64,000 nt of DNA from an uncultured Roseburia sp. (GCA_900542495.1 UQNW01000018.1:9718-73717), one strand, 5' to 3'. Shown: positions 1 to 7,563, counted from the stretch's first letter. Numbers and translations: made by a program. The notes: generated by a model not told the origin, from the sequence alone.

Positions 1-379
1 CGACTTCCATTGCAAGTCCATATCCATAGCGCAGTACAAACGGGATAATGACCATATTTGCGATCACTGGCGGAAGCGTGCATAAAAATTTATGTTTCCG
101 CAGTAAATAGGTTCCAACCGCACCAAGTAAGGTCGCGAGACTTCCGAACACAACATCATAAACCGCTGCCCCTGTAAGCAGATTGCTGAGCAGACATCCG
201 ATTGCAAGTCCCGGTATCGCTGCCGGTGTAAAAAATGGTAAAATGGTGAGTGCTTCTGAAATTCGTACCTGAATGGCACCGGAAGCCAAGTTAAATGCAC
301 TGATAAAAATCGTCAGTACCACGTAGATTGCTGCAATCACTGCAGCCTGGGTAAGAAATAATACCTTTTTGTTTCTCAT
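1..379 (-). CDS. queT: QueT-family queuosine-precursor transporter, cut by window edge
   Basis: The first 126 residues are visible and the 3' end lies outside the window. The protein is a hydrophobic multi-span membrane protein starting MRNKKVLFLTQAAVIAAIYV, with the family-typical stretch QVRISEALTILPFFTPAAIP and the glycine-rich GCLLSNLLTGAAVYDVVFGS. QueT/DUF988 proteins are thought to be substrate-binding (S) components of ECF transporters importing queuosine precursors such as preQ1; this is family knowledge. The identification is strengthened independently by a preQ1-I riboswitch ending in this gene's ribosome binding site. The start is the ATG at 379 behind AAAGGAG. The gene follows dapF on the same strand but is separated by an intrinsic terminator. 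Confidence 0.88.
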   Translation of the reverse strand, partial: MRNKKVLFLTQAAVIAAIYVVLTIFISAFNLASGAIQVRISEALTILPFFTPAAIPGLAIGCLLSNLLTGAAVYDVVFGSLATLLGAVGTYLLRKHKFLCTLPPVIANMVIIPFVLRYGYGLAMEV

Positions 380-387
380 ATGTTTTT

Positions 388-430
388 CTCCTTTAGTTTT
401 GTTTTTCGTCAGGAAGGTTTCGAACTGACG
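388..430 (-). promoter_or_regulatory. preQ1-I riboswitch controlling queT translation
   Basis: Read on the minus strand: a 6-bp P1 stem (CGTCAG 430-425 with CTGACG 412-407) closes a 12-nt loop TTCGAAACCTTC, followed by the A-rich tail AAAAACAAAACTAAAGGAG (406-388). This is the preQ1 class I layout: short stem, C-containing loop, A-rich tail that folds back to form the H-type pseudoknot. The last bases of the tail are the Shine-Dalgarno of queT, so ligand binding should hide the ribosome binding site. Control at translation is inferred from this overlap. Confidence 0.85.
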
Positions 431-463
431 CAAAAAATCGTTGTGCTTATCACACAACGATTT
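430..463 (-). terminator. Intrinsic terminator after dapF, abutting the preQ1 aptamer
   Basis: An 11-bp inverted repeat (453-463 with 435-445, loop 446-452) is followed on the minus strand by TTTTTT (437-432). The U-tract ends one base before the preQ1 aptamer stem. It ends dapF transcription; queT must be reached by read-through or a promoter hidden in the same region. Confidence 0.85.
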
Positions 464-501
464 ATAAACTATCATATTCTTTCAGCATTTGCAAGGACTT
501 T

Positions 502-1341
502 TTACGCAAAGAAGTTCTCAGCCAGCGTAATGCTTCCAATATACACGACCGGTCCTGTCATAAACACCCGGTCATCCTCTGCAAATTCCACCAGCAGATC
601 ACCACCCTGCATATGCACGTTCACACGGTCTCCCACCAGTCCTAATTTATGCGATGCCGATGCTGCCGCACAGGCGCCTGTACCGGACGCATACGTGTAA
701 CCTGCGCCTCTCTCGTAAATTTCAATCTGTATATTCTCACGATCGATCACATGGCAGAGCTGCATATTGATCCGCTCCGGAAAATATTTCGAATTTTCCA
801 CATAAGGACCTAGATGCAGCGCCTTATTTTTGCTGATCTCCTCCATCATCACCACACAGTTTGGATTTCCCATAGACACACACGTAATGTTGTAAAAATT
901 ATCGCAGAAGAATACGGATTCATTGACCATATCCCCCTCAATGCCTACCGCGTGGATACTCTCTGCGCCAAAAGCGGCATAGCCCATATCCACTTTCATG
1001 CACGTTGCATCCTCGTCTAAAAATTCCACCTGCACCGGTCCTGCCTTCGTCCATAGTTCGTATTGTTTCTCTTTCACGTATCCGGTATCTTTTAAATACT
1101 TTGAAAAAATCCGGATGCCGTTACCGCTTCTCTCAGCTTCACTTCCATCCGGATTAAAAATGCGTACTTTTATTTTTTCATTCTCAAAGAGCGGACCGAA
1201 CAGAATCCCGTCTGCTCCCACTCCGATATTGCGCCTGCATAACAGTTGTATCTGTCGTTCCTGTAACTGTTCGCGGTTCTGATTCGGATCATAGATCAGA
1301 TAATCGTTCCCCAGACCGTGATATTTTTTCAGAGTAACCAA
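502..1341 (-). CDS. dapF: Diaminopimelate-epimerase-like protein with both catalytic Cys replaced by Ser
   Basis: A 279-residue member of the DapF fold, normal length. It begins with the family signature KKYHGLGNDYLIYD and contains NPDGSEAE and two pseudo-symmetric active-site loops. DapF interconverts LL- and meso-diaminopimelate using two cysteines in (M/S)CGNG and (A)CGTG loops. Here these read RSGNGIR (Ser72, codon AGC at 1128-1126) and ASGTGAC (Ser219, codon TCC at 687-685), so both acid/base thiols are missing while the surrounding substrate loops are kept. The start is TTG at 1341 behind GGTGG at good spacing. It lies 39 bp downstream of a small unknown gene and ends at an intrinsic terminator. 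It could be an epimerase with altered chemistry or a different racemase/isomerase; the name reflects homology only. Confidence 0.85.
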   Translation of the reverse strand: MVTLKKYHGLGNDYLIYDPNQNREQLQERQIQLLCRRNIGVGADGILFGPLFENEKIKVRIFNPDGSEAERSGNGIRIFSKYLKDTGYVKEKQYELWTKAGPVQVEFLDEDATCMKVDMGYAAFGAESIHAVGIEGDMVNESVFFCDNFYNITCVSMGNPNCVVMMEEISKNKALHLGPYVENSKYFPERINMQLCHVIDRENIQIEIYERGAGYTYASGTGACAAASASHKLGLVGDRVNVHMQGGDLLVEFAEDDRVFMTGPVVYIGSITLAENFFA

Positions 1342-1380
1342 AACGATCCCACCATCGTCTGTTCTTACTATTACGATATG

Positions 1381-1644
1381 TCAGGAAAGCTCTTTTTGTT
1401 CCTGTTCGATCAGACTCTGTAATCTGTCATCCTTCTCATGCAAAATCTGCTGGATCTTTGTCTGTGACACCTCATCCTCATTCATAGCATCTGTCTGTTT
1501 TTCTCCCTGCGCGTCTGCCTCATCATAAAGAGTATCTGCATACACACTGTCTGTGTGTTCCCGCTCGCTCTCTTCCTCTTCCCCACCAATTGCCTCCGGC
1601 TTTCCATAGGAAACATTCCAGAATTTGATGATACTTCTTTTCAT
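1381..1644 (-). CDS. Small acidic hypothetical protein
   Basis: Not recognised. An 87-residue, strongly charged protein starting MKRSIIKFWNVSYGKPEAIG followed by a Glu/Asp-rich stretch and a probable C-terminal coiled-coil ending in QSLIEQEQKELS. The ATG at 1644 is preferred over the upstream ATG at 1683 because it has AGGA five bases upstream, while 1683 lacks a ribosome binding site. No signal peptide or membrane segment. It is on the same strand as dapF and 39 bp upstream, so the two are likely cotranscribed, and it is divergent from sigG. Confidence 0.55.
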   Translation of the reverse strand: MKRSIIKFWNVSYGKPEAIGGEEEESEREHTDSVYADTLYDEADAQGEKQTDAMNEDEVSQTKIQQILHEKDDRLQSLIEQEQKELS

Positions 1645-1865
1645 TTTTTCCTGTTTGTTCTTCTCATCTATTAAATCTTTCATATATACACCGTCTTCTC
1701 GTCGTAATTATCGTAAACCCTGATGATGCAGTATCTTTTTCACTGCAGGATCAACTATAGTATAACATTTTTTTCCAGCAAAAAAAAGTTGCTTTCTGTA
1801 TATTTTTTCCTCAAATGCCACATCCTCATTAATAACATCATTTTAGCAAACCAAAGGAGATTATC

Positions 1866-2645
1866 ATGCCTGCATATAAAGTGGAAATCTGTGGTGTCAA
1901 CACTGCCAAACTCCCAATTTTAAAAGAAGCCGAAAAAGAAGCATTGTTTGCCCGCATCAAGCAGGGAGACTTAGAAGCGCGCGAAACCTATATCAAAGGA
2001 AATCTGCGCCTTGTTCTAAGTGTCATCAAACGTTTTTCCGGCAACCATGAAAATATGGATGACCTGTTTCAGATCGGCTGTATTGGACTGATCAAGTCCA
2101 TCGACAACTTTGATCCGACCATGAATGTAAAATTTTCCACTTATGCCGTGCCTATGATCATCGGGGAAGTAAGAAGATACCTGCGCGACAATAACAGCAT
2201 CCGCGTAAGCCGTTCCCTTCGCGACACTGCCTACAAAGCGATCCATGCCAAAGAAATCCTTTCCAAAAATTCTTTTAAGGAGCCAACATTGCAGGAAATC
2301 GCAGAAGAATCCGGTGTTGCCGCGGAAGATATTTTATATGCGCTCGACGCAATCCAGAGCCCGGTCAGCCTCTATGATCCGGTCTACACCGACGGTGGCG
2401 ATACCCTCTACGTCATGGATCAGATCAGTGACAAAAAAAACAAAGAGGAAAACTGGGTAGAAAAGCTTTCTTTAAGCGACGCTATGAACCACCTCACTGA
2501 GCGCGAGAACTTTATTATCAACCTGCGCTTTTTTGAAGGAAAAACACAAATGGAAGTGGCGGATGAAATCCATATTTCCCAGGCACAGGTCAGCCGTCTG
2601 GAAAAGTCTGCATTGAAAACCATCCGCCAGTATCTTACCTTATAA
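1866..2645 (+). CDS. sigG: Sporulation sigma factor SigG (late forespore)
   Basis: A 259-residue sigma-70 factor. The N-terminus KVEICGVNTAKLPILKEAEK is diagnostic of SigG (SpoIIIG); this segment lies before region 2 and in Bacillus is linked to anti-sigma control. Region 2 follows (NLRLVLSVIKRF, DLFQIGCIGLIKSIDNFDP, FSTYAVPMIIGEVRRYLRD), then region 3 and region 4 with a helix-turn-helix ending SQAQVSRLEKSALKTIRQYL. Family role: directs late gene expression in the engulfed forespore. The start has a strong AAAGGAG. It sits on the opposite strand from the spoIIGA-sigE pair, with its stop two bases from the stop of the beta-CASP gene, so the classical spoIIGA-sigE-sigG order is preserved apart from inversion and one insertion. 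Confidence 0.95.
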   Translation: MPAYKVEICGVNTAKLPILKEAEKEALFARIKQGDLEARETYIKGNLRLVLSVIKRFSGNHENMDDLFQIGCIGLIKSIDNFDPTMNVKFSTYAVPMIIGEVRRYLRDNNSIRVSRSLRDTAYKAIHAKEILSKNSFKEPTLQEIAEESGVAAEDILYALDAIQSPVSLYDPVYTDGGDTLYVMDQISDKKNKEENWVEKLSLSDAMNHLTERENFIINLRFFEGKTQMEVADEIHISQAQVSRLEKSALKTIRQYLTL

Positions 2646-2647
2646 AA

Positions 2648-4252
2648 TTATCTCATCCACTTGTCACACAATGCATTGATCTGATCTGCAAATTTTGCAA
2701 GTTCCTTATTCGGCAGACCTTCGCACTTATTAATGACCTCAAGCAGCCTCTGTCCAGCTGCCAGAAGTCTTGCAAATACATTGCTGGAAGCTTTGGAAGC
2801 TCCGTTTTTCTTCTTCTCGATCAGTTCCCTGCTTCCGGCTGCGATCTGCTCTCCGGTCACAAGATCAAATGCGTCGCCGCTGTATGGCGCATAGGTGTCA
2901 TACCCATATACCTCATGCACATGTGCCGCAAAGTTCTCTGTTACCTTGTCATCCCCATGAACAATAAACACTTTTTTCGGCGGCGTCTCAAAGGCTCCGA
3001 TCCACTTTGTCAGATTGTTCCGGTCTGCGTGTCCGCTGATTCCCGGAAGATTCTCGATCTTTGCGTGTACCTCGATCGTCTCACCAAACAGTTTTACCTG
3101 CTTTGCCCCATTTAACAGTGAATTTCCAAGTGTTCCCGGAACCTGATAACCAACGAATAAAATCGTGGAATCTTTTCTCCAGAGGTTGTGTTTTAAATGG
3201 TGCCGGATTCGTCCAGCCTCACACATACCGGATGCCGAGATGATCACCTTTGGTTTCTCATCAAAATTGATCATCTTCGATTCATCACTTGTGATTGCCA
3301 TGCGAAGTCCCGGAAAACCGATCGGATTGATTCCCTGATGTACCAGATTCAGTGCTTCCTCGCTGAAACAGTCCTCCACATTCTTATTAAAGATCGTCGT
3401 TGCCTCCACTGCCAGCGGACTATCGACGAACACATCAAAATGCTCAAACTCCGGCAGCAGATGCTCCGTCTTGATCCTTCGGATAAAGTAAAGCATCTCC
3501 TGTGTTCTGCCGACAGAAAATGCCGGAATCACCAGATTGCCGCCCCTTGTAAATGTATCCTTCAATACCCCTGCAAGTGCGGCTGCAAAGTCCGGCGGTG
3601 TCTCATGCTGTTTGTCACCGTAAGTGGATTCCATTACGACATAATCGGCATCTTTGATATACTGCGGATCTTTGATGAGTGGACGGTTGCCATTTCCAAT
3701 ATCTCCGGAAAATACAACCTTAACTTCATCTTCGCCCTCTTTAATCCACATCTCAATGCTTGAAGATCCAAGCAGGTGTCCGGCATCCACAAAACGCACC
3801 TTAAGTCCCTCACAGACTTCTATCACGCTGTTATAAGCACATGGAATGAAATGTGTGAGTACCCCCATGGCATCATTCATATCATACATCGGTACTACTT
3901 CCGGTTTTCCGGCTCTCTTTGCCTTCCGGTTTCTCCACTCTGCCTCAAACATCTGGATATGTGCACTGTCCTTCAACATGATGTTGCAGAGCTGCGTCGT
4001 CGCCTCTGTCGCAAAAATCTGTCCGCGGAAACCATGGTTATATAAAAGCGGAAGCAGTCCGGAATGATCTATGTGTGCATGTGTCACAAACACATAATCA
4101 ATTGCCGCTGCATTCACCGGAACCTCCTGATTCACGTACAGATCCGGTCCCTGTTCCATACCGCAATCCACCAATACATGCTTATCCCCAAATGTTACAT
4201 AGTGGCAGCTTCCCGTCACCTCATGCGCTGCACCCAGAAATTCTATCTGCAT
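2648..4252 (-). CDS. Beta-CASP metallo-beta-lactamase RNA-processing-type hydrolase
   Basis: A 534-residue protein starting MQIEFLGAAHEVTGSCHYV. The metallo-beta-lactamase core has THAHIDHSG (HxHxDH) and a later DAGHLLGSSSIE metal ligand. The beta-CASP insertion is marked by MESTYGD, VIPAFSVGRTQEML, ISASGMCEAGRI and the C-terminal SGHADRNNL. Such proteins are usually zinc-dependent RNA endo/exonucleases related to CPSF73. About 55 extra residues after the catalytic core (NVFARLLAAGQRLLEVINK onward) look helical. The ATG at 4252 has GGGGGAAGG upstream; an ATG at 4306 in frame is rejected for lack of spacing. Its own promoter overlaps the end of sigE. Confidence 0.88.
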   Translation of the reverse strand: MQIEFLGAAHEVTGSCHYVTFGDKHVLVDCGMEQGPDLYVNQEVPVNAAAIDYVFVTHAHIDHSGLLPLLYNHGFRGQIFATEATTQLCNIMLKDSAHIQMFEAEWRNRKAKRAGKPEVVPMYDMNDAMGVLTHFIPCAYNSVIEVCEGLKVRFVDAGHLLGSSSIEMWIKEGEDEVKVVFSGDIGNGNRPLIKDPQYIKDADYVVMESTYGDKQHETPPDFAAALAGVLKDTFTRGGNLVIPAFSVGRTQEMLYFIRRIKTEHLLPEFEHFDVFVDSPLAVEATTIFNKNVEDCFSEEALNLVHQGINPIGFPGLRMAITSDESKMINFDEKPKVIISASGMCEAGRIRHHLKHNLWRKDSTILFVGYQVPGTLGNSLLNGAKQVKLFGETIEVHAKIENLPGISGHADRNNLTKWIGAFETPPKKVFIVHGDDKVTENFAAHVHEVYGYDTYAPYSGDAFDLVTGEQIAAGSRELIEKKKNGASKASSNVFARLLAAGQRLLEVINKCEGLPNKELAKFADQINALCDKWMR

Positions 4253-4305
4253 CGTTCCTTCCCCCTTTTGTAAATAGTTCGACTTCTCCTTTAATTTATG
4301 ATACA

Positions 4306-4334
4306 ATTATACTCCAGTTACTCGAATCGTACAA
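4306..4334 (-). promoter_or_regulatory. Sigma-A-type promoter for the beta-CASP gene
   Basis: On the minus strand TTGTAC (4334-4329), a 17-bp spacer and a perfect TATAAT (4311-4306). The -35 lies inside the last codons of sigE, so the downstream gene can be expressed independently of the sporulation operon. Confidence 0.7.
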
Positions 4335-5058
4335 TTTCTTTTTTCAATCTCCCCATAATTTTTTTCTCAAGTCTGGAAATGTACGACTGGGAAATTCCAA
4401 GCATATCTGCCACTTCTTTCTGTGTTTTTTCCTCTCCGTCAGATGTGTTTAATCCAAACCTCAGTTCGATGATCATCCGCTCCCTGCCGGACAGTTTTTC
4501 AATTGCTGTCTTTAAAAGTTTCCGCTCCACATCCGTCTCCATGTCTTTTCCCACAACATCCTCATCCGTTCCCAGAATGTCGGAAAGCAAAAGTTCATTT
4601 CCGTCCCAGTCTACATTCAAAGGTTCATCAATGGAAACTTCCAACTTTGTTTTGCTGTTTCTTCGCAGATACATTAAAATCTCATTTTCAATACAGCGGG
4701 ATGCGTAAGTGGCAAGTTTGATATTTTTGTCCGGGTTAAAGGTGTTAATCCCTTTGATCAGTCCGATCGTTCCAATCGAGATCAGATCCTCCACCCCGAC
4801 ACCTGTATTATCAAATTTTTTTGCTATGTATACGACCAGCCGCAGGTTGTGTTCGATCAGCTCCTTTCTCGCCCGCTCCGCATGAACTCCCTCAAGCATC
4901 CGGATGCAATAGGCTTCCCGCTCCCCCTCTAATGGCGGTGGCAGAATCTCCGCACCTCCGATATAGTGCACTTCATCTTCTTTTCGCAAAAAAAGGCTGC
5001 AGATTCCCGACAGAAAATGAACCTTTTCATATCTTGGCAGTACAAGTCTCATGATCAT
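4318..5058 (-). CDS. sigE: Sporulation sigma factor SigE (mother cell), made as pro-SigE
   Basis: A 246-residue sigma-70 factor. The first part (residues ~1-35, including HYIGGAEILPPPLEGEREA) corresponds to the pro-sequence and cleavage region of pro-SigE. Region 2 (NLRLVVYIAKKF, VEDLISIGTIGLIKGINTFNP, LATYASRCIENEILMYLRR) and region 4 (RMIIELRFGL, TQKEVADMLGISQSYISRLE) follow. Family role: mother-cell transcription after asymmetric septation, activated by SpoIIGA cleavage. The start at 5058 has GAGG eight bases upstream and overlaps the 3' end of spoIIGA by 32 bp, typical translational coupling. Confidence 0.95.
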   Translation of the reverse strand: MIMRLVLPRYEKVHFLSGICSLFLRKEDEVHYIGGAEILPPPLEGEREAYCIRMLEGVHAERARKELIEHNLRLVVYIAKKFDNTGVGVEDLISIGTIGLIKGINTFNPDKNIKLATYASRCIENEILMYLRRNSKTKLEVSIDEPLNVDWDGNELLLSDILGTDEDVVGKDMETDVERKLLKTAIEKLSGRERMIIELRFGLNTSDGEEKTQKEVADMLGISQSYISRLEKKIMGRLKKEIVRFE

Positions 5059-5812
5059 GTTTCATTCCTCTTTCCTGACTCCCCAGCATGGACGCATGAA
5101 GAATCATGTCATATTCTTTTCCCTCCAATAGACCTTCATTTGCAATTCCAACCTCTGCCGGTCTTATCTCAACCTTGTGTCTTCCATTCTGAATTTTTAT
5201 GCATGTAATCTCTGCCACCGGCAAAAGCCCCTCCTTCTGCCCTAAGGAACAATACGGAATCAAATGTATTCTGTCTTTTCCCGGATTTAAAATCTTTTTG
5301 GCGGCACTTCTGCTTAAAATGCAGACTGGTCTGTGATTGTACGGATCTCTCAACTGGTTTCCACTGTCCCAGTATCCGGTAATCTTCATCACACGCCCCC
5401 GGTGCTCTAATAGCACACAAAAAAGCTGATTGCCGAACTGCTTTCTACGCCCCATATACCAGGTCACGATTGAAAGAACAGCCGCCGCAATGACTGCCTG
5501 TATCCAGAAAAAAGTCTGCCCCAGTCCACTGCGGCTCAATGCTTCCATTACTCCGCCAAGTACAATGGTCATCAGATAAATGACTGCCCAGTTTTCTAAG
5601 AACTCCCGCCACGGACGCTTTCCAAAGCAAAACAGAACCATTCCTGTATTTAACAGAAAATGTATCAGGATTGCCCGGGAAAATGCCTCTGTGACGCCAA
5701 GCGTTACGATCAGGCTTCCTATGGATGACAAACATGCTGTAAACACAATCCTTCTTCCCCTTGTTCCACGCCGCAGGAGGCAGTTCGCCCCTGCAAGTGC
5801 AACAAAATCCAT
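5027..5812 (-). CDS. spoIIGA: SpoIIGA, pro-sigma-E processing peptidase
   Basis: From the first in-frame ATG this is 261 residues: an N-terminal membrane half with about four to five hydrophobic segments and a C-terminal aspartic-protease-like half with the active-site signature DSGNQLRDP. SpoIIGA cleaves the SigE pro-sequence at the asymmetric septum; sigE follows directly and overlaps. The true N-terminus is unclear. Codons upstream of 5812 in the same frame encode YADVYLLQNLWMDF-like sequence matching the conserved SpoIIGA start, but contain no ATG, GTG or TTG before a stop. A GTG at 5867 with AGGAGG close by is in another frame, which joins the right frame if one T is removed from the T6 run at 5850-5845. 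Confidence 0.85.
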   Translation of the reverse strand: MDFVALAGANCLLRRGTRGRRIVFTACLSSIGSLIVTLGVTEAFSRAILIHFLLNTGMVLFCFGKRPWREFLENWAVIYLMTIVLGGVMEALSRSGLGQTFFWIQAVIAAAVLSIVTWYMGRRKQFGNQLFCVLLEHRGRVMKITGYWDSGNQLRDPYNHRPVCILSRSAAKKILNPGKDRIHLIPYCSLGQKEGLLPVAEITCIKIQNGRHKVEIRPAEVGIANEGLLEGKEYDMILHASMLGSQERGMKHDHETCTAKI

Positions 5813-5893
5813 CCACAGGTTCTGCAGCAGATAAACATCCGCATAAAAAATATAGATTAAAAATCACTCCCTCCTTTTCTTCTCCATAAGCCT

Positions 5894-5926
5894 ATTCTAT
5901 TTTTTTAGAACCGGCTTTTTTGTCAA
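5894..5926 (-). promoter_or_regulatory. Candidate spoIIG promoter with 21-bp spacer and Spo0A-like boxes
   Basis: Minus strand: TTGACA (5926-5921), 21-bp spacer, TAGAAT (5899-5894), then the spoIIGA ribosome binding site about 16-26 bp further. The B. subtilis spoIIG promoter is known for an overlong spacer (22 bp) that makes it depend on Spo0A. A 0A-box-like TGTCGGA (6 of 7 to TGTCGAA) lies at 5969-5963, and TGACAAA overlaps the -35. Function is inferred by analogy. Confidence 0.6.
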
Positions 5927-5990
5927 AACGCCTCCTCTACTTTCAAAACTTCATCTGGTTTTTCCGACAAAACCTGTGTGTGATACGGAA

Positions 5991-6122
5991 CAAAGAGTTG
6001 CTTCGCAACTCTTTGCGCGCTGATGCGCGCAAGCTTTAGCTTGCATAATTCTTCTGCGCATCAGTCGCATCCTCGCGGAGCTTTTTTATTGCATAGGAAG
6101 TAATTTCCTATGCAATAAAAAA
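5991..6122. repeat. Extragenic hairpin repeat, copy 1
   Basis: A chain of short inverted repeats between ftsZ and spoIIGA. On the minus strand it begins directly after the ftsZ terminator U-tract with ATTGCATAGGAA...TTCCTATGCAAT, then A6, then the core CTCCGCGAGGATGCGACTG, a TGATGCGC-rich part, and ends with CAAAGAGTTGC-GAAG-CAACTCTTTG. The same order and core (CTCCGTGAGGATCGCACTG) recur at 49751-49886. Confidence 0.75.
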
Positions 6123-6165
6123 AGACCGTTACACGAAAACCTTATGATCTTCATGTAACAGTCTT
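6116..6165 (-). terminator. ftsZ terminator
   Basis: Minus strand: a 14-bp stem with mismatches (6164-6151 with 6136-6123) followed by a T7 tract (6122-6116). It ends ftsZ transcription and separates it from spoIIGA. Confidence 0.85.
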
Positions 6166-6185
6166 AACATTCTGTTCCTATGTAA

Positions 6186-7367
6186 TTATCTTCTGGAATT
6201 CTTAAGGAAATCCGGAATCTTAATATCCATCTGCTGTACAGAGCTTTCTGGCTGGCGTGGTTTCTGGATGCCAGAGAAAGCTGGTGCCGGATTCGGCTGT
6301 ACCGGAGCTGTATATCCGGTCTGTGCTGCCGGTCTTGGTGTTACAGGTGCGGTTGGTCTTGGAATAGTTCCCATATTCTGGTACTGCATCTTTGGAACAA
6401 TCTTGCTTGCTGCGCCTGCATTCTCAAGTCCTGTTGCAATTACAGTGATCGTTGCCTCATCTGTCATGGATTCATCAAACTTCGCACCAAAGATGATATT
6501 GGCATCATCCCCTGCAAGATCCTGTACATAGCTTGCTGCATCATTTGCATCCATTAAGGAGATATCTCCGGAAATATTAATGATAACGTGTGTTGCGCCG
6601 TTAATGGTTGTCTCAAGTAATGGGCTGGCAACTGCTAACTTCACAGCTTCGATTGCCTTATCGTCTCCCTTTGCAGAACCAATACCGATATGTGCAAGTC
6701 CCTTGTCCTTCATGACAGTGGAAACGTCTGCGAAATCAAGGTTGATCAATGCCGGTAAATTAATAAGGTCTGTAATTCCCTGCACTGCCTGCTGTAACAC
6801 TTCATCCGCTTTCTTCAATGCATCCGGCATTGTAGTACGTCTGTCTACGATCTCTAATAATTTATCATTCGGAATTACGATCAGAGTATCAACGCTCTCT
6901 TTTAAGCGCTCAATACCGCCTGTCGCATTCAACATACGCTGTTTTGCTTCGAATTTAAAAGGTTTTGTAACTACACCTACGGTTAAGATTCCCTGCTCTT
7001 TTGCAATCTTAGCAACAACTGGTGCTGCACCTGTACCGGTTCCACCACCCATACCACAGGTAACAAATACCATATCTGCACCTTTTACTGCTGCAGATAA
7101 TTCCTCTGCGCTCTCCTCTGCGGCTTTCTGACCAACCTCTGGCTGTGCTCCTGCACCAAGTCCTTTTGTCAGCTTCTCGCCGATCTGGATCAATGTCGGT
7201 GCTTTACATAACTGTAATGCCTGCTTATCTGTGTTGATACCGACAAACTCAACACCGCCAATATTTTCATCGATCATTCTATTCACAGCATTATTACCAG
7301 CTCCTCCAACTCCGATCACGATAATTTTTGCACTGGCATCTGCTTCTGTTGTTCTAATTTCCAGCAA
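6186..7367 (-). CDS. ftsZ: Cell division GTPase FtsZ
   Basis: A 393-residue FtsZ. The tubulin signature GGGTGTGAAP is present, with the nucleotide-binding start VIGVGGAGNNAVNRM and the T7-loop region NLDFADV. A proline-rich linker (~residues 325-375) leads to the conserved C-terminal peptide DIKIPDFLKNSRR, which binds FtsA/SepF/ZapA-type partners. It forms the cytokinetic ring at mid-cell and at the polar septum in sporulation. The start is TTG at 7367 (TTG CTG GAA ATT) behind a strong AAGGAGG; no better ATG exists. It has its own promoter and terminator although it lies in the dcw cluster. Confidence 0.97.
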   Translation of the reverse strand: MLEIRTTEADASAKIIVIGVGGAGNNAVNRMIDENIGGVEFVGINTDKQALQLCKAPTLIQIGEKLTKGLGAGAQPEVGQKAAEESAEELSAAVKGADMVFVTCGMGGGTGTGAAPVVAKIAKEQGILTVGVVTKPFKFEAKQRMLNATGGIERLKESVDTLIVIPNDKLLEIVDRRTTMPDALKKADEVLQQAVQGITDLINLPALINLDFADVSTVMKDKGLAHIGIGSAKGDDKAIEAVKLAVASPLLETTINGATHVIINISGDISLMDANDAASYVQDLAGDDANIIFGAKFDESMTDEATITVIATGLENAGAASKIVPKMQYQNMGTIPRPTAPVTPRPAAQTGYTAPVQPNPAPAFSGIQKPRQPESSVQQMDIKIPDFLKNSRR

Positions 7368-7497
7368 GGTAGTTCCTCCTTCATATCTCCCTAAATTTAT
7401 GTCAAATATGATAACCCGACAAATCGTTTTTCCACTTTGTTTAGTTATCTGTCCTCAAAATCATACTATATTTTGCGTTTTTTAACTCTTATAAACT

Positions 7498-7526
7498 ATA
7501 ATATAATTTTTCCTACAACAAATCAA
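7498..7526 (-). promoter_or_regulatory. ftsZ promoter
   Basis: Minus strand TTGATT (7526-7521), 17-bp spacer, TATTAT (7503-7498), about 130 bp upstream of the ftsZ TTG start in an AT-rich gap. A second candidate TTGACA nearer the gene lacks a good -10. Confidence 0.55.
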
Positions 7527-7563
7527 CCGCTTTTTCAAAAAAAATCAAGTTTTTTTACGGTTT

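Noticed and set aside
1684..1865. Sigma-F or sigma-G promoter upstream of sigG.
   Set aside because: GTATA/TATA-like pieces are present but no -10 with correct spacing was convincing.
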